From: Pseudomonas vanderleydeniana
GTDB taxonomy: Bacteria; Pseudomonadota; Gammaproteobacteria; Pseudomonadales; Pseudomonadaceae
Length of the DNA: 64,000 nt
Direction: 5' to 3'
Assembly (NCBI RefSeq): GCF_014268755.2
Contig: NZ_CP077093.1
Location: 5,546,501-5,610,500, forward strand
Shown here in pieces: positions 35,460 to 43,744 of this stretch. The notes beneath the pieces were generated by a model. That model searched no databases. It had not been told where the DNA came from and saw nothing but the letters and a program-made list of their open reading frames with translations. The position numbers and the translations under genes were made by a program. How positions within the stretch are numbered: position 1 is the stretch's first letter; each line of letters begins with the position of its first letter.

Positions 35460-35906
35460 ATGGTGCGTTTTCTACCTCATCCCGTAGACGTTCCAGTGAA
35501 ACTGACCTTGCTCGAGCACTCTTGCATTTCCAGGCACAGGCTGCACAGCCTCAGCCTCGGTGGCATCGCCTGCCACTCGCCACGCGCCTGGCGACATGGT
35601 TCGGCGCTGGAAATGCGCATTCCGAGCCTGGGCGAAAGCGCATGTTACTCCGGCTACGTGGCCTGGTGCCTGAAACGCAAGCATGTATTTCTGGTCGGCA
35701 TCGCCTTCGTCGACGAGCAGACCCTGTTCGGCGCCCGCATGGGCGAGCAGATCTGCCAGATAGAACGCTACCAGCGCGCCCGCCAGCAACTGGATGCCGG
35801 GCCGCAAAGCATCGAGGCCATCGCCCGCGAATGGGTGCTGCAAAATGCCAGCGATTTTTCCCACGCCAGCCTCGGGCAGCCCTTTACCCGCACGTTGCTG
35901 GATTAA
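35460..35906 (+). CDS. PilZ-domain-like protein
   Basis: A 148-residue soluble protein starting MVRFLPHPVDVPVKLTLLEH. The stretch HRLHSLSLGGIACHSP resembles the PilZ c-di-GMP motif (D/N)xSxxG, but the leading D/N is a serine, so cyclic-di-GMP binding is uncertain. The second conserved region is YVAWCLKRKHVFLVGIAFVD. GGAG lies about ten bases before ATG 35460. The gene is divergent from the thioredoxin-like gene, and the two starts are within 65 bases. Confidence 0.75.
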   Translation: MVRFLPHPVDVPVKLTLLEHSCISRHRLHSLSLGGIACHSPRAWRHGSALEMRIPSLGESACYSGYVAWCLKRKHVFLVGIAFVDEQTLFGARMGEQICQIERYQRARQQLDAGPQSIEAIAREWVLQNASDFSHASLGQPFTRTLLD

Positions 35907-36032
35907 TCCGGCCTTTGCCCATTGCCCGGCCACGGCCTAACGCGCTAAGGTTCGGCTCCCCGACACGCTCATATCGCTGTGCTCCGCCGCGCGGGGCTGG
36001 CGACCGGCACCCGTGACCTGACGAGTAACACG

Positions 36033-37109
36033 ATGGCTGATTTACCGATCAACGACCTTAACGTCGCCTCCAACGAGACGCTGATCACGCCTGATCAGCT
36101 CAAGCGTGACATTCCCCTGAGCGAGGCTGCCCTGCGCACCGTGACCCGGGGCCGCGAAGTGATTCGCAATATTCTCGATGGCAAGGACCATCGCCTGTTC
36201 GTCGTCATCGGGCCCTGCTCGATCCACGACATCAAGGCGGCCCACGAATATGCCGAACGTCTCAAGGTGCTTGCTGCCGAAGTCTCCGACAGCCTGTACC
36301 TGGTGATGCGCGTGTACTTCGAGAAGCCGCGGACCACGGTCGGCTGGAAGGGCCTGATCAACGATCCATACCTGGATGACTCGTTCAAGATCCAGGACGG
36401 CCTGCACATCGGCCGCCAATTGCTGCTGGACCTGGCCGAAATGGGCCTGCCGACCGCGACCGAAGCGCTGGACCCGATCTCGCCGCAGTACCTGCAGGAC
36501 CTGATCAGCTGGTCGGCCATCGGTGCCCGCACCACCGAATCCCAGACCCACCGCGAAATGGCTTCCGGCCTGTCCTCGGCAGTCGGTTTCAAGAATGGCA
36601 CCGACGGCGGCCTGACCGTGGCGATCAACGCCCTGCAGTCGGTCTCCAAGCCGCACCGCTTCCTCGGGATCAACCAGGAAGGCGGCGTGTCGATCGTCAC
36701 CACCAAGGGCAACGCCTACGGTCACGTGGTACTGCGCGGCGGCAACGGCAAGCCCAACTATGACTCGGTGAGCGTTGCGCTCTGCGAGCAGGCGCTGACC
36801 AAGGCCGGGATCCAGAACAACATCATGGTCGATTGCAGCCACGCCAACTCCAACAAGGACCCGGCCCTGCAACCGCTGGTGATGGAGAACGTCGCCAACC
36901 AGATCCTCGAAGGCAACCAGTCGATCATCGGCCTGATGGTCGAGAGCCACCTGAACTGGGGCTGCCAGGCAATTCCGAAAGACCTCGCCGACCTGCAGTA
37001 CGGTGTCTCGATTACCGACGCCTGCATCGACTGGGACAGCACCGAGAAAACCCTGCGCAGCATGCACGCCAAGCTCAAGGACGTGCTGCCCAAGCGTGGC
37101 CGTGGCTGA
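36033..37109 (+). CDS. 3-deoxy-7-phosphoheptulonate (DAHP) synthase, type I
   Basis: A 358-residue enzyme that joins PEP and erythrose-4-phosphate in the first step of the shikimate pathway. Signatures are LFVVIGPCSIHDIKAAHEYA (metal-binding Cys), YFEKPRTTVGWKGLINDP, AIGARTTESQTHREMASGLS and NNIMVDCSHANSNKDP. It belongs to the AroF/AroG/AroH group. Which amino acid inhibits it cannot be told with certainty. ATG 36033 (MADLPINDLNVAS) has ACGAG upstream. It ends at the terminator 37134-37160. Confidence 0.95.
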   Translation: MADLPINDLNVASNETLITPDQLKRDIPLSEAALRTVTRGREVIRNILDGKDHRLFVVIGPCSIHDIKAAHEYAERLKVLAAEVSDSLYLVMRVYFEKPRTTVGWKGLINDPYLDDSFKIQDGLHIGRQLLLDLAEMGLPTATEALDPISPQYLQDLISWSAIGARTTESQTHREMASGLSSAVGFKNGTDGGLTVAINALQSVSKPHRFLGINQEGGVSIVTTKGNAYGHVVLRGGNGKPNYDSVSVALCEQALTKAGIQNNIMVDCSHANSNKDPALQPLVMENVANQILEGNQSIIGLMVESHLNWGCQAIPKDLADLQYGVSITDACIDWDSTEKTLRSMHAKLKDVLPKRGRG

Positions 37110-37133
37110 TCGCGAAACGATTGCGCACAAACG

Positions 37134-37160
37134 AAAACGCCGGGCAATGCCCGGCGTTTT
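37134..37160. terminator. Bidirectional terminator between DAHP synthase and GNAT genes
   Basis: AAAACGCCGGGC (37134-37145) and GCCCGGCGTTTT (37149-37160) form a perfect 12-bp stem with a 3-nt loop, serving both convergent genes. Confidence 0.92.
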
Positions 37161-37178
37161 CATGTCTGTTCGATTGGA

Positions 37179-37460
37179 TCAGGTCTTGGCAGCGTGCCGC
37201 TGGTGCCGCTCCATGTAGCGCTCCACATAGGAGCAGGAAGGGATGACCGTGTACCCCATCCGTTCGGCGTACTCCAGTGCCTGTTCGGTCAGCGCCGCCG
37301 CAATGCCTCGGCCACGCAACGCGTTGGGCACGAAGGTGCGGTAGATATCCAGGGTCTGCTTACCCAGGTCCATATAGGTCAGGTAGGCACGATGACCGTC
37401 CACATTGGTCTCGAACTGATGACCAGCCTGGTCATGGTGGATGGACAACGCCTCGCTCAT
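37179..37460 (-). CDS. Small GNAT-type N-acetyltransferase (YjdJ-like)
   Basis: A 93-residue protein beginning MSEALSIHHDQAGHQFETNV. The acetyl-CoA pyrophosphate loop is FVPNALRGRGIAAALTEQAL (R-G-R-G-I-A). The short length matches the Acetyltransf_CG/YjdJ subfamily, which lacks most of a standard GNAT fold. AGGAG precedes ATG 37460. The substrate is unknown. Confidence 0.88.
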   Translation of the reverse strand: MSEALSIHHDQAGHQFETNVDGHRAYLTYMDLGKQTLDIYRTFVPNALRGRGIAAALTEQALEYAERMGYTVIPSCSYVERYMERHQRHAAKT

Positions 37461-37463
37461 CAC

Positions 37464-38101
37464 TACTCCTCGCGGGTCTTGGTATTCGACCCTACCTTAC
37501 CGATGTTTTTCCGGCGAAGGAACCTCTACGCCACCCCGTGCCTGTTTGGACAACGAGAAAAGCCGACCGCTCCCTGAAAACACGAGCACGTATCAAATAG
37601 TAGGCACCCTTGGCGCAAATGCTCAAGATACGCTCGTCACGTTGCCTGGCACCGTTCGGATCATAGCGCGGGCAAACACGCCCCTGCGGACGAAAACCTG
37701 AATGCAGGCTGAAAATTGCCGGAATGTCATGTTGTATGACGCACGGCTGTGGTTAAAGTCACTTTTCAACTAGCAAAAGACACTCGCCGCTCGGCAAGCG
37801 GTAGAGAGCAAGAGTCACCCGTGACAATTAGAACGATTCCTGGATACGAGCCGGACAATTGCCACCATTGACATACAGACCGGTTCAAGATTCCAAAAAG
37901 CGCTCGGAACGGGTGTTGCAGCTGCATATTTTTTATACAGCTTCATGAAAAGTTAGCTGAAAAACATTCTGTGCCAAGAATTTTTTTTGCTTCTTGCGTT
38001 ACGTCAGTTTACTTACTACAAGTAATGGGTAGTATGTATGCCGGCTATTTCCTCACTCTGGGGTTATGGTCATTAATAGAAAGTCCTTGAAGGGGAACAC
38101 G
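37464..38101. other. 638-bp non-coding region before oprI, AT-rich in its right half
   Basis: No convincing gene. From about 37700 the sequence is much richer in A and T than the roughly 63% GC surroundings, with runs such as TTTTTT near 37930 and TTTTTTTT near 37981. A possible sigma-70 promoter close to oprI is TTGCGT (near 37995) - 17 bp - TACAAG (near 38018). TTGACA near 37868 is another candidate -35. A small RNA or long leader here is possible but unproven. Confidence 0.5.
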
Positions 38102-38353
38102 ATGAACAACGTTCTGAAATTCTCGGCTCTGGCCCTGGCCGCTGTTCTGGCTACCGGTTGCAGCAGTGCATCGAAAGAAACCGAAGCTCGTCTGACTGCT
38201 ACTGAAGACGCAGCTGCTCGTGCTCAGGCTCGTGCTGACGAAGCCTACCGCAAAGCTGATGAAGCTCTGGCTGCTGCTCAAAAAGCACAACAGACTGCTG
38301 ACGAAGCTAACGAGCGCGCTCTGCGCATGCTGGAAAAAGCCAGCCGCAAGTAA
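38102..38353 (+). CDS. oprI: Major outer-membrane lipoprotein OprI
   Basis: An 83-residue precursor. The lipoprotein signal peptide ends [12 protein letters not shown], with lipidated Cys20. The mature part is an uninterrupted alanine-rich heptad coiled coil (about residues 25-75), and the C-terminal residue is lysine (KASRK), as in Braun-type lipoproteins that are linked to peptidoglycan. AAGGGG precedes ATG 38102. Codons are strongly biased and the start is preceded by an AT-rich region, fitting a very abundant protein. An L,D-transpeptidase gene is convergent next door. Confidence 0.97.
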
Positions 38354-38374
38354 TAGTCCCTCGGGGCTGTTATC

Positions 38375-38405
38375 AAGCCGATCCATTCTTGGGTCGGCTT
38401 TTTTT
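38375..38405 (+). terminator. oprI terminator
   Basis: AAGCCGATCC (38375-38384) pairs with GGGTCGGCTT (38391-38400) over a 6-nt loop and is followed by a run of T to 38405. Confidence 0.9.
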
Positions 38406-38436
38406 ATGCCTGTCGCCTGGCGGCCAGGCATGAAAA

Positions 38437-38467
38437 ACCCGCCTGGCGCGCAAGGCCCCAGGCGGGT
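38437..38467 (-). terminator. Terminator of the L,D-transpeptidase gene
   Basis: ACCCGCCTGG (38437-38446) and CCAGGCGGGT (38458-38467) form the stem; the A-run at 38433-38437 gives the U-run of the minus-strand transcript. Confidence 0.82.
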
Positions 38468-38479
38468 CGTTCGAAGCGC

Positions 38480-39448
38480 TTACTGCTGCAGGTCGATCGG
38501 TGCGCTCGATACCACCGGCGCCGTACCCGGCACGGCGATTTCGGTCGGCAGGCCATCTTCGGCCGCCACCACGTCACGCACCTCGTCCCAGTTCACCCGC
38601 AGGTTCTTCGCCAGGTCGTCACGCTTGAGCAGGGCGTTGATCACCGCGGTGTGCTTGTCGACCACCGACGGGTTGCCGTTGTCGTCCAGCGGCGTGTGCG
38701 CCTCCAGGTAGACCTTGCCGCCACTGATACCGAACTTGTAGGCCTCGTTGATGATCCGCACCGAGGTACCGACCGGCACCATGCTGGCCATTTCCAGCAC
38801 ATTGTTGTTGAACATGCGGAAGCAGCCATGACTGGTCCGGGTACCGATACCGAACTTCATGTTCGAACCATGGATCAGGTAGCCCGGCGTGCCCAGGGTG
38901 AACTTGAACGGCCCCAGCGGGTTGTCCGGACCGGCCGGCACCACATTGGGCAGCGGGTCGCCGTTGGCGGCGTGCTCGGCCTTGATCGAGGCCGGCGGCG
39001 TCCAGGTCGGGTTCGGCGTCTTGGCGGTGATGGTGGTGTGCGCGATCGGCGAGCCCCAGCCTTCACGTCCGATACCCAACGGGAAGGTGTAGACCACGTT
39101 GCGGCCCTTGGGGAAATAGTACAGGCGATACTCGGCCAGGTTGATCACGATGCCTTCGCGCGGCCCCGGCGGCAGGATGAAGCGGGTCGGCAGGACGACA
39201 TCGGTACCCGCACCCGGCAACCAGGCGTCGACACCCGGGTTGGCCGCGACCATCTCCGAGTAGCCCAGGTCGTAGGTGGTACCGAGATCGGCAAAGGTAT
39301 CTTCGTACTTGGCCTTGATCACCTGGACCTGGCCGACGATATCCTCGCCCGGCGGTGGCAGCGGCAATTCCAGTGCAGAAACGGGACCTGCCGCACACAG
39401 GGCGGCAATGGACAGGCAACGGGTGACGGCAGGAAAGCGCGACAACAT
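38480..39448 (-). CDS. L,D-transpeptidase (YkuD/ErfK family)
   Basis: A 322-residue exported enzyme. Signal peptide MLSRFPAVTRCLSIAALCAA (cleavage near residue 26). A LysM-like region (about residues 45-90, YEDTFADLGTTYDLGYSEMV) precedes the YkuD catalytic domain (about 98-235) with GYLIHGSN and the catalytic motif TRTSHGCFRM (Cys209). The family crosslinks peptidoglycan or attaches lipoproteins to it. Lying beside oprI, it is a candidate for anchoring OprI; this is inference. Start 39448 is chosen because AAGGA lies just upstream; ATG 39466 is possible. Confidence 0.92.
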   Translation of the reverse strand: MLSRFPAVTRCLSIAALCAAGPVSALELPLPPPGEDIVGQVQVIKAKYEDTFADLGTTYDLGYSEMVAANPGVDAWLPGAGTDVVLPTRFILPPGPREGIVINLAEYRLYYFPKGRNVVYTFPLGIGREGWGSPIAHTTITAKTPNPTWTPPASIKAEHAANGDPLPNVVPAGPDNPLGPFKFTLGTPGYLIHGSNMKFGIGTRTSHGCFRMFNNNVLEMASMVPVGTSVRIINEAYKFGISGGKVYLEAHTPLDDNGNPSVVDKHTAVINALLKRDDLAKNLRVNWDEVRDVVAAEDGLPTEIAVPGTAPVVSSAPIDLQQ

Positions 39449-39556
39449 CCGGGAAATCCTTCGCATGATCAACGGAGAAATAAAACGCGATTGTACACCT
39501 GCTGCCGGCCACCCGGCAGGACATTGGCGGCGCTTCAGCTGGCAGACAGGCAGGTT

Positions 39557-39850
39557 TTACAGTTCGAAACGCAATTCCGGCCAGATCGGTGGCGTGCCAC
39601 GCTTCTGGGACTCGAGAATCGCTCGGCAGAACGGGCACAGACGCTGGTCGCGAAAAATCGACTTGTCCACTCCCGACCAGCGCGGTTGTGCCGGCAGCAG
39701 GCTGCCGCACAGCGTGCGATCGGCGGAGCCACCCAGTTCCAACTGACGCGTGACCAGATGCACCCGCACTTCCTGGCAGGCGAACAGATCCAGCTGCTCG
39801 TCGGGCTCGATCAGTTGGTAGGCAAATAGGGACCAGGCGGGACGCTGCAT
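39557..39850 (-). CDS. Hypothetical protein with a C-terminal CxxC motif
   Basis: A 97-residue protein starting MQRPAWSLFAYQLIEPDEQL. No signal peptide. Four cysteines: one in DLFACQEV, one in RTLCGSLL, and a CPFC pair near the C-terminus, which could bind zinc. AGGAG precedes ATG 39850. An equivalent small gene lies between the L,D-transpeptidase and tesA in P. aeruginosa. Function unknown. Confidence 0.78.
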   Translation of the reverse strand: MQRPAWSLFAYQLIEPDEQLDLFACQEVRVHLVTRQLELGGSADRTLCGSLLPAQPRWSGVDKSIFRDQRLCPFCRAILESQKRGTPPIWPELRFEL

Positions 39851-39906
39851 CGGGGGCTCCTGACAGGGGGGCGCCACCTTAGCCGAAAAACCGCCGGTAA
39901 AAAAGC

Positions 39907-40512
39907 TCAAAGCAGCGGTTTCAGGGTCGGCCAGACGTTATTGAGCAACTTGTCCTGACCAGCGGGCCCCGGGTGAATCCCATCGGCCTGCATCAGGTCC
40001 GGGTGGCCGCCCACGCCTTCGAGAAAAAACGGCACCAGCGCGACGTTTTTCTCCTGGGCCAGGGCCGGATACACCTCGGCAAAAGCCTTGGTGTAGCGAG
40101 CGCCATAGTTGGGCGGCAACTGCATGCCGAGCAACAGCACCTTGGCCCCACTGGCCCGGGCGTTGTCGATCATCGATGCAAGATTTTGTTTCAATTGCGT
40201 AGGCAACTGCCCACGCAGGCCATCGTTGCCCCCCAACTCGATGATCACCAGCTCCGGCTTGTGCTGCGCAAGCAGCGCCGGTAGCCGCGCCTGGCCACCT
40301 GCACTGGTGTCACCGCTGATGGAAGCGTTGACCACCTTGTCCTTGAAACCCTCGTCCCTGAGCCGCTTTTCCAACAAGGCGACCCAGCCGACACGGGTAT
40401 CCAGGCCGAAAGCCGCGCTGATACTATCTCCAACGATCAGGACCGTGCCCGCCGCCGCATTCTGAGCCATGCACATCAGGGCCAGGCCGGCACTCAAAAA
40501 CCAAACTCGCAT
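39907..40512 (-). CDS. tesA: TesA, arylesterase / lysophospholipase I (SGNH hydrolase)
   Basis: A 201-residue periplasmic esterase. Signal peptide MRVWFLSAGLALMCMAQNAA (cleavage near residue 21). SGNH motifs: VLIVGDSISAAFGLD (Ser30), IIELGGNDGLRG (Gly/Asn), and the Asp-His pair in ADGIHPGPAGQ. It hydrolyses acyl-CoA, aryl esters and lysophospholipids. The frame continues far upstream (to 42225), but that part is antisense to the ABC transporter genes. It is divergent from the ABC ATPase with only ten bases between starts. Confidence 0.95.
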   Translation of the reverse strand: MRVWFLSAGLALMCMAQNAAAGTVLIVGDSISAAFGLDTRVGWVALLEKRLRDEGFKDKVVNASISGDTSAGGQARLPALLAQHKPELVIIELGGNDGLRGQLPTQLKQNLASMIDNARASGAKVLLLGMQLPPNYGARYTKAFAEVYPALAQEKNVALVPFFLEGVGGHPDLMQADGIHPGPAGQDKLLNNVWPTLKPLL

Positions 40513-40522
40513 CGGATTCTCC

Positions 40523-41206
40523 ATGGGCGAAAGCATTCTCACCGCGCAGAACCTTAGCAAAGTGGTTCCCAGCGCGGAAGGCGAACTGACCATCCTGCAC
40601 CCTCTCTCCCTGCACCTGAACAAGGGCGACAGCCTGGCCATCGTCGGCGCCTCCGGCTCCGGCAAATCCACCCTGCTCGGCCTGCTGGCCGGCCTCGACC
40701 TGCCCAGCGGCGGCGAGGTGACCCTGGCCGGACGTGCGCTGAGCAACCTCGACGAAGACCAGCGCGCGCGCATCCGTGCCGAGCATGTCGGCTTCGTGTT
40801 CCAGAGCTTCCAACTGCTCGACAGCCTCAACGCCCTGGAAAACGTCATGCTGCCACTGGAACTCGATGGCCGCAGCGACGCCCGCGAACGCGCCCGCGGC
40901 CTGCTCGAACGAGTTGGCCTGGGCAAGCGGCTGACCCACTCGCCACGCCAGCTGTCCGGTGGCGAGCAGCAGCGGGTGGCGATCGCCCGGGCCTTTGCCG
41001 CCGAGCCGGACGTGCTGTTCGCCGACGAACCCACCGGCAACCTCGACAGCCACACCGGCGAACGCATCAGCGACCTGCTCTTCGAGCTGAACAAGGAGCG
41101 CGGCACCACGCTGGTGCTGGTGACCCACGACGAACGCCTGGCGCATCGCTGCCGGCGCCTGATCCGTCTTGACGCCGGCCAGCTGGTCGCGCCCCTGGAG
41201 CCTTGA
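40523..41206 (+). CDS. ABC transporter ATP-binding protein (YbbA/LolD type)
   Basis: A 227-residue ATPase. Walker A GASGSGKSTLLGLLAGLD near residue 44; signature LSGGEQQRVAIARAFA near 145; Walker B DVLFADEPTGNLDSHTGER; H-loop VTHDERLAHRC. This matches the E. coli YbbA-YbbP pair, which flanks tesA. It is coupled (TGATG) to the large FtsX-type permease that follows. Proposed role: mechanotransmission or lipoprotein and lysophospholipid handling with TesA; the substrate is not settled. Confidence 0.92.
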   Translation: MGESILTAQNLSKVVPSAEGELTILHPLSLHLNKGDSLAIVGASGSGKSTLLGLLAGLDLPSGGEVTLAGRALSNLDEDQRARIRAEHVGFVFQSFQLLDSLNALENVMLPLELDGRSDARERARGLLERVGLGKRLTHSPRQLSGGEQQRVAIARAFAAEPDVLFADEPTGNLDSHTGERISDLLFELNKERGTTLVLVTHDERLAHRCRRLIRLDAGQLVAPLEP

Positions 41207-43710
41207 TGGCACGCCTGCCGCTGTTGCGCCTGTTCAGTCTCGCCACCCGCCAGCTCCAGCGCGATGCCCGCGCCGGGGAACTGCGGGTACTGTTCTTCGC
41301 CCTGCTGGTCGCCGTGGCGGCCAGTACCGCCATCGGTTACTTCGGTGCTCGCCTGAACGGCGCGATGATGTTGCGCGCCACCGAATTCCTCGCCGCCGAC
41401 CTGGTGCTCGAGGGCACCTCGAAAGCCCGCCCGGAACAGCTCCAGATCGGTCGCGAGCTGGGCCTGGAGCATGCCCAGGTCGTCGAGTTCTCCAGCGTCA
41501 TCGCCACCGACAACGGCATCCAGCTGTCGAGCATCAAGGCCGCGGACGAGCACTACCCGCTGCGCGGTGAACTCAAGAGCGCGGCACAGCCCTTCGGGGC
41601 AGAAACCGCTGGCGGCGGGCCGGCGCCTGGCGAGGCCTGGGTCGAAGCACGGTTGATGACCGCACTGGACCTGAAGATCGGCGACAGCATCGACGTTGGC
41701 ATGAAGACCGTGCGCATCGCCCGGGTGCTCACCTACGAGCCGGATCGGGCCGCCAATTTCTACAGCCTGACGCCCCGGGTACTGATCAACCTGGCGGACC
41801 TGGAGGCCACCGGCGTGGTACAGCCCGGCAGCCGGGTCAACTTCCGCGAGCTGTGGCGCGGCCCGGCCAGCGCCCTGCTGACCTACCGCGACCTGCTCAA
41901 GCCGGGACTGGCGGCCAACCAGCGGCTGCTCGATGCCCGCGACGGCAACCAGCAGATTGGCGGCGCGCTGGGCAAGGCCGAACGCTACCTGAACATGGCG
42001 AGCCTGGTCGCGGTACTGCTGTCCGGCGTGGCCGTGGCCCTCAGCGCCAGCCGCTTCGCCGCCCGCCGTTTCGACGCCAGCGCGCTGTTGCGCTGTCTCG
42101 GGCTGTCGCGACGGGAAGCCATGACCCTGTTCAGCCTGCAATTGGCGATCCTCGGCCTGCTCGCCAGCATCAGCGGCGCACTGCTGGGTTGGCTGGCCCA
42201 ACTGGGACTGTTCCAGTTGCTGCACGACCTGTTGCCGGCCGATGTTCCCCCCGGTGGCCTGACCCCGGCGCTGGCCGGCATCGGCACCGGGCTGGTGGCG
42301 CTGGCCGGTTTTGCCCTGCCACCGCTGGCGGCGCTGGGCCGGGTCCCACCGTTGCGGGTATTGCGCCGCGACCTGCTGCCGATTCCCGCCAGCACCTGGG
42401 TGGTCTATGGCACCGCGTTGCTGGCCCTGGGGTTGATCATGTGGCGCCTGAGCCTGGACCTGGTGCTGACCTTCGCCCTGCTCGGCGGCGGCGTGATTGC
42501 CGCCCTGCTGCTCGGCGGCCTGATGCTGCTCGGCTTGCAGAGCCTGCGCCGCCTGCTGGCCAAGGCCTCGCTACCCTGGCGCCTGGGCCTCGGCCAACTG
42601 CTGCGCCACCCGCTGGCCGCTGCGGGCCAGTCCCTGGCATTCGGGCTGATCCTGCTGTCCATGGCATTGATCGCACTGCTGCGCGGCGAACTGCTCGACA
42701 CCTGGCAGAACCAGTTGCCGAAGAACGCCCCGAACTACTTCGCCCTGAACATCCTGCCAGCGGACAAGGACGGCTTCCGTGACCACCTGAACAGGCTTTC
42801 GGCCCAGTCGGCGCCGATCTACCCGGTGGTGCCGGGGCGCCTGGTCAGCATCAACGGCGAGCCGGTGCAGGAAATCGTCAGCAAGGACTCCGCCGGCGAC
42901 CGGGCGATCCAGCGCGACCTCAGCCTGACCTGGGCCGCCGACCTGCCGGCGGGCAACGCCCTGACGGCTGGCAGCTGGTGGTCACAGCAGCCCGATGGCG
43001 GCATTCCCGAGGTGTCGGTGGAGGCCAAGGTCGCCGCCAGCCTGAAGATCAAGCTCGGTGACCACCTGGTGTTCAGCGTCGGCGGCAGCCAGCGCGAAGC
43101 CCGGGTCAGCAGCTTGCGCAGCATCAACTGGGACAACTTCCAGCCGAACTTCTTCATGATTTTCCAGCCCGGTACCCTGCAGGACCTGCCGGCGACCTAC
43201 CTGACCAGCTTCTACCTGGCACCCGGTCACGACAAGGATATCGTCGAGCTGTCCCGGGCCTTCCCGGCGGCGACCATCCTGCAGGTCGAGGCCCTGCTCG
43301 CACAGTTGCGCAGCATCCTCGCGCAGGTCACCATCGCGGTGGAATACGTTCTGCTGTTCGTCCTCGCGGCGGGCATGGCGGTGCTGTTCTCCGGCCTGCA
43401 GGCGACCCTCGACGAACGCATTCGCCAGGGCGCGCTGTTGCGGGCACTGGGCGCGGAGCGGCGCCTGCTGGTCAAGGCGCGGCGTATCGAGTTCGGTCTG
43501 CTTGGCGCCGCCAGTGGCCTGTTGGCTGCGCTGGGTGCCGAGCTGGTGAGCCTGGTGCTGTATCGGTTCGCCTTCGACCTGCCCTGGCACCCGCATCCAT
43601 GGCTGTTGCTACTGCCGTTGCTCGGTGCCCTGATGATCGGCGGCGCAGGTGTCTTCGGCACCCGCCGGGCGCTGAATGCCAGCCCACTGACAGTGCTGCG
43701 CGAGGGCTGA
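41206..43710 (+). CDS. FtsX-type ABC transporter permease (YbbP-like)
   Basis: An 834-residue inner-membrane protein. An N-terminal helix (near residues 27-47) is followed by a MacB-like periplasmic domain. FtsX domains around residues 265-390 and 715-825 contain four-helix sets, for example LLSGVAVALSASRFAARRFD and the last helix WLLLLPLLGALMIGGAGVFG. The pattern SALLRCLGLSRREAM and LLRALGAERRLLV (coupling helices) repeats in both halves. Partner of the upstream ATPase. Length is as expected for YbbP. Confidence 0.92.
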   Translation: MARLPLLRLFSLATRQLQRDARAGELRVLFFALLVAVAASTAIGYFGARLNGAMMLRATEFLAADLVLEGTSKARPEQLQIGRELGLEHAQVVEFSSVIATDNGIQLSSIKAADEHYPLRGELKSAAQPFGAETAGGGPAPGEAWVEARLMTALDLKIGDSIDVGMKTVRIARVLTYEPDRAANFYSLTPRVLINLADLEATGVVQPGSRVNFRELWRGPASALLTYRDLLKPGLAANQRLLDARDGNQQIGGALGKAERYLNMASLVAVLLSGVAVALSASRFAARRFDASALLRCLGLSRREAMTLFSLQLAILGLLASISGALLGWLAQLGLFQLLHDLLPADVPPGGLTPALAGIGTGLVALAGFALPPLAALGRVPPLRVLRRDLLPIPASTWVVYGTALLALGLIMWRLSLDLVLTFALLGGGVIAALLLGGLMLLGLQSLRRLLAKASLPWRLGLGQLLRHPLAAAGQSLAFGLILLSMALIALLRGELLDTWQNQLPKNAPNYFALNILPADKDGFRDHLNRLSAQSAPIYPVVPGRLVSINGEPVQEIVSKDSAGDRAIQRDLSLTWAADLPAGNALTAGSWWSQQPDGGIPEVSVEAKVAASLKIKLGDHLVFSVGGSQREARVSSLRSINWDNFQPNFFMIFQPGTLQDLPATYLTSFYLAPGHDKDIVELSRAFPAATILQVEALLAQLRSILAQVTIAVEYVLLFVLAAGMAVLFSGLQATLDERIRQGALLRALGAERRLLVKARRIEFGLLGAASGLLAALGAELVSLVLYRFAFDLPWHPHPWLLLLPLLGALMIGGAGVFGTRRALNASPLTVLREG

Positions 43711-43744
43711 TAGACTCGCGCGCTGTTTCACGAATGGAATGACA

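Noticed and set aside
37441..37701. A small plus-strand protein of 86 residues in the oprI upstream region
   Set aside because: No ribosome site, mixed unrelated composition and overlap with the acetyltransferase start; no support beyond being open.
40513..42225. Upstream extension of the tesA frame to 772 codons
   Set aside because: The tesA signal peptide and start at 40512 are clear; the extension is antisense to the ABC ATPase and permease.
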